Of a stretch of 64,000 bases of DNA, positions 9,431 through 18,365 are shown piece after piece. A model generated the notes under the pieces. It made no database searches. It was given only the letters and a program-made list of their open reading frames with translations, and had not been told where the DNA came from. Position 1 is the first letter of the stretch. The number at the start of each line of letters is the position of its first letter. Source of the DNA: a bacterium (lineage in GTDB: Bacteria; Verrucomicrobiota; Verrucomicrobiia; Limisphaerales; UBA11358). The stretch lies in contig JAKALA010000002.1 in assembly GCA_021813325.1 (NCBI GenBank), forward strand, positions 116,161 to 180,160. Reading direction: 5' to 3'. A program made the position numbers and the translations under genes.

Positions 9431-10375
9431 TTACGGGATGTAGTTGAGGATGGACATCTGCATCAGCTTGGTGCCGCTTTGCAGAGCCGCTTGATACGCG
9501 GTTTGGGCATGGCTCAGTTGGACCATGGTTTGCACCAGGTCCGCGCTGGAATTTTTGGAGATGTTTTCATCCAGCGAACTGGCCCGGGTGGTGGCAAAGG
9601 TGGCGGCAATATTTAGACGGGTTTGCACCGCGCCGTTGTTGCTGATTTGATAGAGCTGGTGGTTCTCATCATTCTGAATATTGGCCGAATCGGTCGTGGA
9701 AACAGCCGTGGAATTGCCGCTGTTCAAATTGTTTTGCAGCGACAGGAGATGATTGAACAAATCGGCCCCGGAGGAACTGTCGGTGATCAACCCGCGGGGA
9801 CCGGAGCCGGAGGTGTTTTCGCCGGGCACATCGACGGACAACGTCGAGCCGGCGGCGATTTCCACTTGATTGACCGAACTGTTTCCCTGGTAGGTGACGC
9901 CGGTAATGTTGCCGTTGGCATCCGTGGTGGTGGCGTAGGGGGGCCGGGCGGAATTGGTGCCGCCAAAAAGATACTGCCCGGTGGCCGGGTCTTTGGAATT
10001 CATCAGGTCCACCGCCTGCTGAATCATTTGCCGCACCTCGCTCCCGTAATTGGTCATGGTGGACGCCGAAGTGGTGCCGCTGCCGGCATTGGTGACAATC
10101 TCGCCCGCCCGGCTGGTGATCTTCTGGATCGACTCCATCACGTTGTAAATGGCGGTGGCACGGCTTTGGAGCGTGGCGATATTGCTGCTGTATTGCACCT
10201 GCGCGGCCTTGTCCGCCAGGCTTTGCAGGGTGTTTTGCATGGCCGTCGGATCGTCGGCGGCGGATTGGATTTTCAGGCCGGTGGAAACCTGTTGCTGCAA
10301 AGAATATTGCGTGGAGGTGAGCGCATTGAACTGATTCAGCATGGAATCCGTGTAGGAATTGGTGGCAATGCGCAT
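9431..10375 (-). CDS. flgL: Flagellar hook-associated protein FlgL (HAP3)
   Basis: 314 residues with flagellin-like ends: RIATNSYTDSMLNQFNAL at the N-terminus and a C-terminal helix with SKNSSADLVQTMVQLSHAQ and ending KLMQMSILNYIP. FlgL joins the hook (through FlgK) to the filament and is exported by the flagellar secretion system. It is the last gene of the flgF-L block, 30 bases after flgK, with the fliW promoter region beyond it. No flagellin gene follows; the flagellin-like ends are those of FlgL, judged from its length and its position after flgK. Confidence 0.93.
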   Translation of the reverse strand: MRIATNSYTDSMLNQFNALTSTQYSLQQQVSTGLKIQSAADDPTAMQNTLQSLADKAAQVQYSSNIATLQSRATAIYNVMESIQKITSRAGEIVTNAGSGTTSASTMTNYGSEVRQMIQQAVDLMNSKDPATGQYLFGGTNSARPPYATTTDANGNITGVTYQGNSSVNQVEIAAGSTLSVDVPGENTSGSGPRGLITDSSSGADLFNHLLSLQNNLNSGNSTAVSTTDSANIQNDENHQLYQISNNGAVQTRLNIAATFATTRASSLDENISKNSSADLVQTMVQLSHAQTAYQAALQSGTKLMQMSILNYIP

Positions 10376-10405
10376 GGGGACGGATGGTCAAGTAATGAAG
10401 CCGGG

Positions 10406-11827
10406 CTAATTCTTCATGCTCAAGACGGTTTGGATCATGGAATCCACCGTGCTTACCAGTTTGGCCGAGGCTTGATACGCCCGCTGGAAGCCCATCAAAT
10501 TGGTCATTTCCTCGTCAACATTCACGCCGCTGACGGAATCGCGCTGGGTCTTGAACATCGTGGCGACGATGGCTTGGCTGGAGGCCTGATTGTTGGCGGT
10601 TTGCAGAGCGTCGCCCAAATCAGCCACGGACTGGTCATAGGCCACGCCCATGGTTTGGTTCTTCAAGCTCGCCTGCGCAGTGGATGCCAGTTGCGCCATT
10701 TTCAGGATCACCGCATTGTCGCTGGAAGCGGTGGCGGAACCCGAAGTTTGAATCAATCCGGGGTTGCTGACCAAAGACGGATTCACTGTGATGGTGCCGG
10801 AACCCGCGCCGTTGAAGAAATTGGCGCCGGTCGTGCCGGTGGAACTGTAGCCGCTGGCGTGCAGGTTGTTCACCTGGGTGATCAGCGTGGCGGCCAGCGT
10901 ATTAAGGCTGTTTTGCATGGTGGCCAAAGCCCCGTCGCGCGCGTCGATGGCGCCTTGGATCGAGCCACCGGTCAGCGTCAACGGAACCCCGCCCGTGGCG
11001 GTCTGCACCAGCAAACGGCCGCCGCCCGAATCATAGGTTTGCAACGTATCCATGACTTGCGTGCCGGCAACCAGCGTCTGGCCGCCGATGCTGATGTTCA
11101 CGGAATTGCCGGTGCCGGTGCTGGTCTGGATGTTCACCAGTTGCGAGAGATTTTCCAAATCCTGATTGCGCGCATCCAGCAGGCTGTTGGCGGAGCCGCC
11201 GGTGAATTCCGCGTAGGTGATTTCGCTGTTCAAGTTGGCGATGTCCGAGAGCAACTTATTGGCCGAGTTCACATCATGGCTGACCGAGGTGTTCAAGCTG
11301 GCGGTCGAATGGCTGATCTGGGTGTCAATTTGATTGAACGTGTTGGCCGCGTTTTGCGCCTGGTTGACCACCGCCTGCTGCGCCGTGGCCGAGGTGGGCG
11401 AGGCTGACAAGCTTTGAAAAGCACTGAACAAGCCGTTCAACTGATTGGCCAGGCCGGAACTGGAGACGCTGGTGGTGGAATCGGTGGAACTTGTGCTGCC
11501 GGTGCCGTTCAAAAATTCGCCCAGCGCATTTTGCGCCGATTGGAGCGCGCTTTGATTGGCGTTCCAATAGCCGGTGACACTGGCCTGGCTTTGAATCTGG
11601 TGGTTCAGCAGCGAATTCGCGATTTGCTGAATGGCCACGGCATTCGCGCCGGTGCCTTCCGGTCCGATGTTGGTGGAAATCGCCGGACTCGTCTGAATAT
11701 CCACCCGTTGCCGGGTGTAGCCGGCGGTGTTCACATTGGCCAGGTTTTGACCGGAAATTTCCACGCCGGTCATCTGCGCTTGCAGCGAACGCGCGGCCAG
11801 GTTGAGGGTGCCAAATAATCCGAGCAT
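10406..11827 (-). CDS. flgK: Flagellar hook-associated protein FlgK (HAP1)
   Basis: 473 residues from the ATG at 11827, which gives the family N-terminus MLGLFGTLNLAARSLQAQ followed by VEISGQNLANVNTAGYTRQR. An upstream in-frame start would add 36 residues that resemble no FlgK. The C-terminus GVNVDEEMTNLMGFQRAYQA is the usual FlgK coiled-coil end. FlgK is the first hook-filament junction protein. It begins 7 bases after flgN, its likely export chaperone gene. Confidence 0.95.
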   Translation of the reverse strand: MLGLFGTLNLAARSLQAQMTGVEISGQNLANVNTAGYTRQRVDIQTSPAISTNIGPEGTGANAVAIQQIANSLLNHQIQSQASVTGYWNANQSALQSAQNALGEFLNGTGSTSSTDSTTSVSSSGLANQLNGLFSAFQSLSASPTSATAQQAVVNQAQNAANTFNQIDTQISHSTASLNTSVSHDVNSANKLLSDIANLNSEITYAEFTGGSANSLLDARNQDLENLSQLVNIQTSTGTGNSVNISIGGQTLVAGTQVMDTLQTYDSGGGRLLVQTATGGVPLTLTGGSIQGAIDARDGALATMQNSLNTLAATLITQVNNLHASGYSSTGTTGANFFNGAGSGTITVNPSLVSNPGLIQTSGSATASSDNAVILKMAQLASTAQASLKNQTMGVAYDQSVADLGDALQTANNQASSQAIVATMFKTQRDSVSGVNVDEEMTNLMGFQRAYQASAKLVSTVDSMIQTVLSMKN

Positions 11828-11834
11828 ATGATTT

Positions 11835-12332
11835 TTAGCCAACGGCTTCGTAGAGTGAATGTTGCGGCATTCCAATCCCGGGCAATTGGCCGGTGCCATT
11901 GTAAGTGGTCGGGCCGTTCCCCGGGAAAACGGCATTGATCAGGCGTTGCATGAGTTCCACCGCGTGGCTCATGAGCAGGTGATTTTGCCGGGCGCGCTGT
12001 TGCACGCGCACCAGCAGTTCATTGTTTTCCTGCACCAAAGCCTCCAACAACGGACGATATTCCGCCGGCAGCAGGGGAAGAATTTCCGCGAAGGTGGCCG
12101 CTTCCGGCAGATTCAATTGCCGGGCAATCTGCCGCTGGCGTTGTTCGCGCTCAAAGCGGACGGCGGCGATGGTTTCTGCCTGGGAATTGATCGAGGTGAC
12201 GGTGTTCAGCAGATCTTCCGTCTGCCGGCGCATCACCAACGTCTGCTGCTGGTCCAGCCGGGCGAGCATCTCGCCGTATTGCTTCAATTCTTCGCGCATG
12301 GCGTCAATCAGACTGGGAAGCAAAGGGTTCAT
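11835..12332 (-). CDS. flgN: FlgN-like export chaperone for hook-associated proteins
   Basis: 165 residues, almost all helical. It has the FlgN pattern of an N-terminal helix (LIDAMREELKQYGEMLARL) with a later paired helix (LVQENNELLVRVQQRARQ). FlgN binds FlgK and FlgL in the cytoplasm and delivers them to the export gate. Its stop overlaps nothing, but its start overlaps the flgJ end by four bases, and flgK follows at once, which supports the role. Sequence conservation in this family is low, so position carries much of the weight. Confidence 0.8.
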   Translation of the reverse strand: MNPLLPSLIDAMREELKQYGEMLARLDQQQTLVMRRQTEDLLNTVTSINSQAETIAAVRFEREQRQRQIARQLNLPEAATFAEILPLLPAEYRPLLEALVQENNELLVRVQQRARQNHLLMSHAVELMQRLINAVFPGNGPTTYNGTGQLPGIGMPQHSLYEAVG

Positions 12333-12781
12333 GGTAACGTGGTGGGAAAAGGTGCGGCCAATGCTTGGGGCAGGGCGGTCTTCGTCCCGTCTTTCTGGCT
12401 CAAATCGGACTGGTTATTCATGCCCAGACTTTTCATTGCCGGATGATGAGAATTTTCCGTGCCATCCAATTTCTTGGCGGCGGGAAGCAACTGCCGTTCA
12501 AAAATTTTAGCCAATCCAAAAGCGCCGGATTTGGAAATACTGTCCGCCAAGGTGTTGGTAATCAAATCCTGATAAATGCCGGAGGCGGTGGAATTGTCGG
12601 TCAACGACGAGGAAATCACGGTTTTTTGCGCTTCTCCTAAAATTTGCCGCAGCAGGACGGCCTCAAATTGCCGCGAAGCTTCCTTGATTTTCTGTTCTTC
12701 GGTTAAACGCGGATTGCCGGCCAAACGCTCGGGCGCAATTTCTGTGGCATCGATAGGACGTTGAATCGCACTAAGTTCCAT
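12329..12781 (-). CDS. flgJ: Rod-binding protein FlgJ, N-terminal domain only
   Basis: 150 residues with the rod-binding domain: IKEASRQFEAVLLRQILGEA then TASGIYQDLITNTLADSISK and the closing GLAKIFERQL. It lacks the C-terminal muramidase of enterobacterial FlgJ, as in many other phyla, so a separate enzyme must open the peptidoglycan. FlgJ caps the growing rod in the periplasm. The last 40 residues are a low-complexity tail. It lies between flgI and flgN with minimal spacing. Confidence 0.9.
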   Translation of the reverse strand: MELSAIQRPIDATEIAPERLAGNPRLTEEQKIKEASRQFEAVLLRQILGEAQKTVISSSLTDNSTASGIYQDLITNTLADSISKSGAFGLAKIFERQLLPAAKKLDGTENSHHPAMKSLGMNNQSDLSQKDGTKTALPQALAAPFPTTLP

Positions 12782-12782
12782 G

Positions 12783-14060
12783 TTAGCGGATGATGAGTTC
12801 AGCCTGCAACGCGCCGGCCTGTTTCATGGTTTGAAAAATTGTCATCATGTCGCGCGGGGTGACGCCCAAGGCGTTAAGCGCGGCGGCAACTTTTTCCACG
12901 GTCGGCAATTCCGGCAGCGTGATTAAGGAACCTTTTTTCTCCGTCACTGCGGTGGTGGTGCTCGGTGTGACCGCAGTGCTCCCGCCATTGCTAAAGGCAT
13001 TCGGTTGCGAGACGTTGAGGGTGGAGGCGACGTTGATGGTGATGCTGCCTTGCGCGACCGCGCAACTGGAAATATGAATGTTGGCTGTGGCCACGATGGT
13101 TCCGGTGCGTTCATTCAGAATGATGCGCGCGGGGGTGTCGGGGGTGACTTCGACGCTTTCCAAACGCGCGATGAAATTGATGGGCGAGCATTGGGCGTTA
13201 TCGGGAATGCGCACGCGAACGGACGTGGAATCCACGGCGGTTGCGGAATTGGTGAACACCTGATTAATGGCCTCAGCCATCAACGCCGCCGAAGTGAAAT
13301 CAGGATCGCGCAGCAGTAATTCCACCGTTTGATCCCGCACAATTGTGGTGGGGATCTCGCGTTCCACCAACGCGCCGCCAATGATCTGAGCCGAAGTGGG
13401 GATGTTTTTGGTGGCCGTCGCGCCCCCGGCGCCGCCCTGGCCGGCGGTAAAGCCGCCGACGACCAGCGGGCCTTGGGCCACCGCATAGGTCTTGTTGTCC
13501 GCACCCAGCAACGGCGTTTGCAGGAGCACGCCGCCTTGCAGGCTCTTGGCGTCGCCCATGGAAGCCACTTCCACATCAATGCGCCCCCCCGGCTTGGCAA
13601 AGGCGGGAATGTCCGCCGTCACCATCACCACGGCGACGTTTTTGGAGGAGAGCGTGGTGGCCGGCACATTGATGCCGTAACGCTGGAGCATGTTGGCAAT
13701 GGTCTGCTTGGTGTAAACCGGGTCTTTGTCGCCATCACCCGCAAGCCCCACCACCAATCCGTAGCCGACCAGTTGGTTGTCGCGGGCGCCTGCCACCATT
13801 ACCAGATCGCGCACGCGCACGCCTTCGGCGGAAACCGCGCCGGCGAGGGCAAAATAGCAGCACAGCACCGGCAGTATTAATTTGGTCGGTCCGAATTTGA
13901 CGGCTTTTTTCCAGATCGTCTGGCTGACCGCGCCCGCCGAGGCGACGGATGAATGCCAGCCCGCCGGCCGTTTTTGGGCTTGAAAATCGAAAGGGGCGTG
14001 AAGCGAGGGGTGAGGTCCGCGCGGTTCGCCGTCCGTTGCACCTTTAAGAAGGGATCGCAT
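12783..14060 (-). CDS. flgI: Flagellar P-ring protein FlgI
   Basis: 425 residues. The body is clear FlgI: VRVRDLVMVAGARDNQLVGYG, KNVAVVMVTADIPAFAKPG, and the C-terminus LNALGVTPRDMMTIFQTMKQ. FlgI forms the P-ring around the rod in the peptidoglycan layer. A signal peptide core (LILPVLCCYFALAGAVSAEG) sits unusually far in, at residues about 61-80, after a basic 55-residue leader. I see no closer start codon, and the ATG at 14060 is 6 bases after the flgH stop, so I keep it. The long n-region is odd for an exported protein. Confidence 0.93.
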   Translation of the reverse strand: MRSLLKGATDGEPRGPHPSLHAPFDFQAQKRPAGWHSSVASAGAVSQTIWKKAVKFGPTKLILPVLCCYFALAGAVSAEGVRVRDLVMVAGARDNQLVGYGLVVGLAGDGDKDPVYTKQTIANMLQRYGINVPATTLSSKNVAVVMVTADIPAFAKPGGRIDVEVASMGDAKSLQGGVLLQTPLLGADNKTYAVAQGPLVVGGFTAGQGGAGGATATKNIPTSAQIIGGALVEREIPTTIVRDQTVELLLRDPDFTSAALMAEAINQVFTNSATAVDSTSVRVRIPDNAQCSPINFIARLESVEVTPDTPARIILNERTGTIVATANIHISSCAVAQGSITINVASTLNVSQPNAFSNGGSTAVTPSTTTAVTEKKGSLITLPELPTVEKVAAALNALGVTPRDMMTIFQTMKQAGALQAELIIR

Positions 14061-14066
14061 GTCTGA

Positions 14067-14699
14067 TCAGAAGGGATTGAGTTTATCCCAGATGCGGGTA
14101 AACCAGCCTTTGCGCTGGCTGTCGGACACCGAACCCTTGCCGGCGATTTGGATGGTTGCGTCCGCCACATTGTAACTGTAAACACTGTTATTGGAGGTTA
14201 CATCGTCCGAGCGCACGACGCCGTGCAGCACGATCGTCTGCTTTTCGCCGCCAAACGACGTTTCGCGTTTGCCTTCAATGACAAAGTTGTGGTTGGGCAG
14301 CACGTCAATGATGCGCACGGCGATTTTGGCAATGATGTTTTCCGAGTTGTTGATGTCGCCACCGCCGTTGAACGCGTGATCGGAATTATAGCTCATCGCG
14401 GGCAGTTGGCCGTTTTTGGTCAGAAAACCGCTGCTGGCGGGTTGGTAGAGAAACGACGTGATGGCCTCGGAGAGGCTGGATTTTTTTTCGGTCTTGGTGG
14501 AATTGCTTTTTTTGGCGGAGCTATTTTCCTGGACGAGAATTGTGATGATGTCGCCCACCGAGGTGGCGCGTTTGTCCGCATACATGGGCCTGGAAGAATC
14601 GTCATGCCAGAGCGATTGGCTCTGGCCCGCGCCGGGGAGCAGAAGGGCGGCGGTTAAAACCGGAATGAGCTGGCGGCGGATAAAATGTGAATATTTCAT
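14067..14699 (-). CDS. flgH: Flagellar L-ring protein FlgH, without a lipobox
   Basis: 210 residues: SLWHDDSSRPMYADKRATSV, VGDIITILVQENSSAKK, and NHNFVIEGKRETSFGGEKQ are typical FlgH. It forms the L-ring in the outer membrane. The signal peptide ends LLLPGAGQSQS with no cysteine, so it cannot be lipidated like enterobacterial FlgH. Its ATG overlaps the flgA stop by four bases. The gene indicates an outer membrane in this organism. Confidence 0.95.
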   Translation of the reverse strand: MKYSHFIRRQLIPVLTAALLLPGAGQSQSLWHDDSSRPMYADKRATSVGDIITILVQENSSAKKSNSTKTEKKSSLSEAITSFLYQPASSGFLTKNGQLPAMSYNSDHAFNGGGDINNSENIIAKIAVRIIDVLPNHNFVIEGKRETSFGGEKQTIVLHGVVRSDDVTSNNSVYSYNVADATIQIAGKGSVSDSQRKGWFTRIWDKLNPF

Positions 14700-15547
14700 A
14701 GGGAGATGGAGAGGGTTCGGCTGTCAACGACGGTGCCGCTGAGGTTGCGGTGGGAAACGGGATTGCGGGCGCGGACGGTCTGGCCCGGAGCGCCGTCATC
14801 CAACACTTCCACTTTGGTGCTGACGCTCAACGCGCCATCCTGCAAAACAGCGCTGGCAATCTGTCCGCGATGCATGACCACGCGCGGCCTGACCAAACGG
14901 GCCAGAATGGGATAGCCGGCGGCAACCGGTTCGGCAATTTCCAAAGTGCTGTCGTTCTGGGAAAATTCGGCGAGCGGTTCGCGCACCTTGAGCATGTCAA
15001 ATTTCTCGTAGGCAATGTCCGCGCTGGTCACCGGCATGCCCCGTTGCAACGTGGAATGGGCCACCCAGGTTTCCCGCCAGACATGCGCCTGCAAGCTCGC
15101 CTGCCAGGTGCCCAGGGTTTGGTCCGCCGTGCAAAGTTGAAAACGTAGAATGAAAAAGCTGGTCACGCCGGCGGTCGGAATTTCCAGAACCTTGACCGTG
15201 AGCGGTTCGGCGGGCAGCGTGGGCGCCTTCCAAGGCTGGGTGAAAATCAATTCCAATTCCCCCCGATCTTTCACATAATCACGCTGCAAGGTGGTGGTGA
15301 GCAGTTCCAAGGCTTCCTTTTCGGTGAACAGCCGGTCCGGCACGGCGTTGGTTTGGCTGACGGCGGCGGCGGGAGCCGGGGATTGGTCCGCGCGCAGGGC
15401 GAATGCCGGAGCGGTCACACCGAGGGCGCAAATCAAGGTCCAAAATCCGAAAGGCCAAAGCCGGCCGGCCGGCCGAAAATCCGGTGAGGAACCCTGGACC
15501 CGCGCCAAGTTCGGGTTTAGGAATTTGGATTTTGGAAAATGATTCAT
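14696..15547 (-). CDS. flgA: Flagellar P-ring assembly chaperone FlgA
   Basis: 283 residues from the ATG at 15547, which overlaps the flgG stop by one base (TGATG); an upstream TTG is possible. After an N-terminal leader there is a membrane segment (FGFWTLICALGVTAPAFA), then a variable region, then the SAF-type C-terminal half: LQRGMPVTSADIAYEKFD, AGYPILARLVRPRVVMHRGQ and GQTVRARNPVSHRNLSGTV. FlgA is a periplasmic chaperone for FlgI. As in flgI, the N-terminus before the signal peptide is unusually long (about 30 residues). Confidence 0.9.
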   Translation of the reverse strand: MNHFPKSKFLNPNLARVQGSSPDFRPAGRLWPFGFWTLICALGVTAPAFALRADQSPAPAAAVSQTNAVPDRLFTEKEALELLTTTLQRDYVKDRGELELIFTQPWKAPTLPAEPLTVKVLEIPTAGVTSFFILRFQLCTADQTLGTWQASLQAHVWRETWVAHSTLQRGMPVTSADIAYEKFDMLKVREPLAEFSQNDSTLEIAEPVAAGYPILARLVRPRVVMHRGQIASAVLQDGALSVSTKVEVLDDGAPGQTVRARNPVSHRNLSGTVVDSRTLSISL

Positions 15548-16329
15548 CAACGTTGCAGGTTGTTGCTTTGTTGCATCATTTCATCCGCCGCTTGCACGGC
15601 TTTTGAATTCACTTCGTAGGCGCGTTGGGCGAGGATGAGGTTCACCATTTCCTCGACGACGCTGACGTTGGAAAGTTCCAGATAACCTTGCTGCAACTGG
15701 CCAAAGCCATTTTGTCCCGGCTGGCCGAGTTCCGGGGTGCCGGACGCCGTGGTTTCCTTGTAGAGATTATGGCCGAGCGCTTCCAGACCGCCGGGATTGT
15801 TGAAGCGCACCAACTGCACCTGTGAATTGGTGGTGCCGCTGGCTGTGGTGTAGGTGACGGCACCCGAGGCGGAAATGGTGATGTTGGTGGTGCCCGAAGG
15901 CACCGGTTGAAAGCCGCCTTGCAGCGGGTAACCGTCACTGTTGACAATTCGCCCGGACGAATCGGTTTTGAAGGCGCCGTCGCGCGTGTAGGCCAGCGAG
16001 CCATCCGGCATCTGGACTTCAAAAAAACCATCGCCTTGAATGGCCACGTCCAGCCGTTCGCCGGTCTGGGTCAGTTCCCCGGCGGTAAAAATTCTTTGCG
16101 ACGCCACTGGAATGGAACCCTGGCCAATTTGCAAGCTGCTGGGCAATTGGTTGCCGCCGCCCTGATCCGATCCGGCGGCGCGGGTGGTGGAATACAGCAA
16201 ATCCTGAAATTCGAGTTTGCTTTTCTTGAACCCCGTGGTGTTGACGTTGGCCAGATTGTTCGAAATGTTGTCCAGGTTCAATTGCTGGGATTGCATCCCG
16301 GCGGCGGCGGAATAGAGGGCGCGAAACAT
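15547..16329 (-). CDS. flgG: Flagellar distal rod protein FlgG
   Basis: 260 residues, the usual FlgG length. N-terminus MFRALYSAAAGMQSQQLNLD and NISNNLANVNTTGFKKSKL; middle GDGFFEVQMPDGSLAYTRDG; C-terminus LSNVSVVEEMVNLILAQRAY. It forms the distal rod in the periplasm. It lies between flgF and flgA, with a 99-base gap to flgF in which I see no promoter, so it probably depends on the flgF promoter. Confidence 0.96.
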   Translation of the reverse strand: MFRALYSAAAGMQSQQLNLDNISNNLANVNTTGFKKSKLEFQDLLYSTTRAAGSDQGGGNQLPSSLQIGQGSIPVASQRIFTAGELTQTGERLDVAIQGDGFFEVQMPDGSLAYTRDGAFKTDSSGRIVNSDGYPLQGGFQPVPSGTTNITISASGAVTYTTASGTTNSQVQLVRFNNPGGLEALGHNLYKETTASGTPELGQPGQNGFGQLQQGYLELSNVSVVEEMVNLILAQRAYEVNSKAVQAADEMMQQSNNLQR

Positions 16330-16428
16330 GGTTAGACAGACGTGGGTTGCAGACCAAAAAGCGCGGAGTGCCGGACACTGATGCGGGGTGCCGACGCCAT
16401 CCAGGGCGTTTCTCGGTTGGGTTTCATG

Positions 16429-17175
16429 TTAGCTTGGGTTGCCTAAATCACTGATTTCGCGGCTCATGCGGTCGCTTTGCATCTGGAGCACTTTTTCATT
16501 GGACTCAAACATCCGCATGGCGGTGATGAGACTGGCCATTTCCACGGTGGGAGAGGAATTGGCGCTTTCCACAAATCCCTGGCGGACCGAAGTGCTGCTC
16601 ACATCCAGCGGCTTGAGCTTGGGATCGTCCGACCGGAACAATCCGCGGCTCAACGCCGTGAGCTGGGCCGGATCGGCAAATTCGGCGATTTTCAGCTTCC
16701 CTTTGGGTTCGGAGCCTTGGCTGATGTCGCCGCTGGCCGAGATGGTCAGCGGCTCCGTGTTTTGGGGATCAAGCTGAACGGGGCCGGAACCGCCCAGCAC
16801 CGCAAATCCTTGGGCGGTGGTGAGCTGGCCTTTGGCGTTCAGTTGAAATTGCCCGTCGCGCGTGTAACCGGTCTGGCCGTCCGGCAACTGCACGCAAAAG
16901 AAACCTTTGCCTTCCAGCGCAAAATCCATGGAATTCCCGCTGGGATGCAGTTCGCCTTGTTGAAAGTTAATGGCCGAACTTGTGGTGGGAATGATGTAAC
17001 TGGAAGGATTATGGCTGCCGATGCCGACGGGCAGGCCGGCTTGGACGGCGGAAAACATGATCTCCTGTTTGCGGGCGCCGGGAATGGATGCGCTGGTCAG
17101 ATTGTCAGAAATCAAATTCTGCCAATGGTCGGTCGCGTTCATCGCAGCCGCAGCTTGATAGAGACTTACGTCCAT
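16429..17175 (-). CDS. flgF: Flagellar proximal rod protein FlgF
   Basis: 248 residues with rod/hook family features: MDVSLYQAAAAMNATDHWQN, GKGFFCVQLPDGQTGYTRDG and EMASLITAMRMFESNEKVLQ. The N-terminal DNLTSASIPGARKQE replaces the usual NxANxxTxGFK motif, so it is divergent. Position before flgG supports FlgF over other rod proteins. It is the first gene of the flgF-G-A-H-I-J-N-K-L block. The predicted transcript start is only about 5 bases before the ATG, implying a very short leader. Confidence 0.88.
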   Translation of the reverse strand: MDVSLYQAAAAMNATDHWQNLISDNLTSASIPGARKQEIMFSAVQAGLPVGIGSHNPSSYIIPTTSSAINFQQGELHPSGNSMDFALEGKGFFCVQLPDGQTGYTRDGQFQLNAKGQLTTAQGFAVLGGSGPVQLDPQNTEPLTISASGDISQGSEPKGKLKIAEFADPAQLTALSRGLFRSDDPKLKPLDVSSTSVRQGFVESANSSPTVEMASLITAMRMFESNEKVLQMQSDRMSREISDLGNPS

Positions 17176-17189
17176 ACGAAAACCAGTTT

Positions 17190-17205
17190 AGCATTGGATG
17201 TGCCA
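17190..17205 (-). promoter_or_regulatory. Sigma-54 type promoter of the flgF-flgL operon
   Basis: Minus strand TGGCACATCCAATGCT followed by AAAC; the GG-N10-GC spacing is exact. The GC is 15 bases from the flgF ATG, so the mRNA would be nearly leaderless. The downstream TAAACTGGTTTTCG resembles the bases after the site inside fliK. Confidence 0.72.
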
Positions 17206-17293
17206 GCCTCATTTTCGGGCCTTTTTTGCCGCGACCGGGGTTCAGGCTGGCAAAAGCTTCCGGGTTGGTGCAGAAAATGCCGGGCGTTTGGGA

Positions 17294-17590
17294 TCACGCC
17301 TTGGTGGCGGCGTCGTAAACACAGGCGAGGTCCATGACCTGGCCGCAAGAACATTGAATGCGCAGACCGGTGATCCGGTCGCCATCGCGATGCAGAATCA
17401 CTTTGGGTTCGCAGACTTTTTCCGGGTGCGGCTTGGGGGAGCTGACCGGCGCGGCGGCCAATGGTTCCAACGATTTGAAGGGGCGGACCTGTTCGCCTTC
17501 ACGAATGACGGTGACGCTAAGTTCCTTGCCTCCGCGACCAGCCGGGGCGTTGGTCAGGGGCACGAATGATTCAGTTCGAAGAGAAGTCAT
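17294..17590 (-). CDS. Small hypothetical protein with cysteine motif, motB-linked
   Basis: 98 residues from the ATG at 17590, which lies inside the motB end, a 20-base overlap suggesting coupled translation. I do not recognise the family. The N-terminal half is basic and flexible. The C-terminal half holds VCEPKVILHRDGDRI and then IQCSCGQVMDLACVYD, so four cysteines that could bind metal. It is the last gene of the orf80-fliA-motA-motB unit, which points to a motility role. An earlier in-frame start exists at 17665 but would lie deeper in motB and adds low-complexity sequence. Confidence 0.7.
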   Translation of the reverse strand: MTSLRTESFVPLTNAPAGRGGKELSVTVIREGEQVRPFKSLEPLAAAPVSSPKPHPEKVCEPKVILHRDGDRITGLRIQCSCGQVMDLACVYDAATKA

Positions 17591-18353
17591 GTTGCGCGAG
17601 GTTGCTGGAGTTGGGGCCGGGCTGGGCGTCGATCGATTCTTTGACCTTGAGCAGGACGGTGACACGCCGGTTGATTTCCGCTTCCGGCGGATAACCGGGC
17701 ATGGGCTGAGTGTCGGCGTAGCCGGAGATTTTACGGATTTGCGCGGATTCCACGCCGCTCTGGACGAGCTTGCGCCGGGCGGCGTTGGCGCGTTCGGCGG
17801 ACAATTCCCATTTGCTGAGTAATTCCCGTCCGTTCACCGTGCTCGTTTCCGTGTGGCCTTCCAGTTCAATGCGGAAGGTTTTGTAGCGGGAAATTTCCCA
17901 GGCGAGCGTGCTGAACACCCAGTTGCCGTAATCGGTGAACACATCGGTGTGCGGCGCAAAAATCGGTTTTTTGGACCGATCAAAGATGTTGATGCACAGG
18001 CCTTCCGAGGTGAGGTCGATCTGCACGGTGGACTGGTCCTCATCCTCGGATTTAAGCAATTTGGCCAGATCTTCGCTGACGTGCCGCATCACTTCCATTT
18101 CCACGGCGGAAATGGAGCTGAACCGTCCCTCCTGCTTGTAAGTGCTGGAGGCATCCTTGTTGGGGATAATGCCGACGGATTCCTTGGTGACGGTGGAGAA
18201 GGGATTGCGGAAGGCGCGTTCGACCGATTCCTTGATTTTCTGGTCCTGGGCTGCCAGCCATAAGCACAGAAATAAAGCCATCATGGCGGTAACAAAGTCG
18301 GCATAAGCCACCTTCCAGGAACCCCCGTGATGACCATGGTTTTTCTTGCTCAT
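17571..18353 (-). CDS. motB: Flagellar stator protein MotB
   Basis: 260 residues. The N-terminal membrane helix contains the proton- or ion-carrying aspartate (D19 in WKVAYADFVTAMMALFL). After a plug/linker there is a C-terminal OmpA-like peptidoglycan-binding domain with FRIELEGHTETS, LSAERANAARRKLV and INRRVTVLLKV. With MotA it forms the stator that drives rotation. The start follows the motA stop by 12 bases. The SANAR-type region and length are normal. Confidence 0.95.
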   Translation of the reverse strand: MSKKNHGHHGGSWKVAYADFVTAMMALFLCLWLAAQDQKIKESVERAFRNPFSTVTKESVGIIPNKDASSTYKQEGRFSSISAVEMEVMRHVSEDLAKLLKSEDEDQSTVQIDLTSEGLCINIFDRSKKPIFAPHTDVFTDYGNWVFSTLAWEISRYKTFRIELEGHTETSTVNGRELLSKWELSAERANAARRKLVQSGVESAQIRKISGYADTQPMPGYPPEAEINRRVTVLLKVKESIDAQPGPNSSNLAQHDFSSN

Positions 18354-18365
18354 GGGGAATCCCGG

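Noticed and set aside
9623..11407. 594-residue open frame on the plus strand
   Set aside because: Antisense to flgL and flgK, whose proteins are unmistakable; composition is Gly/His/Arg-rich as expected from the complement of GC-rich coding sequence.
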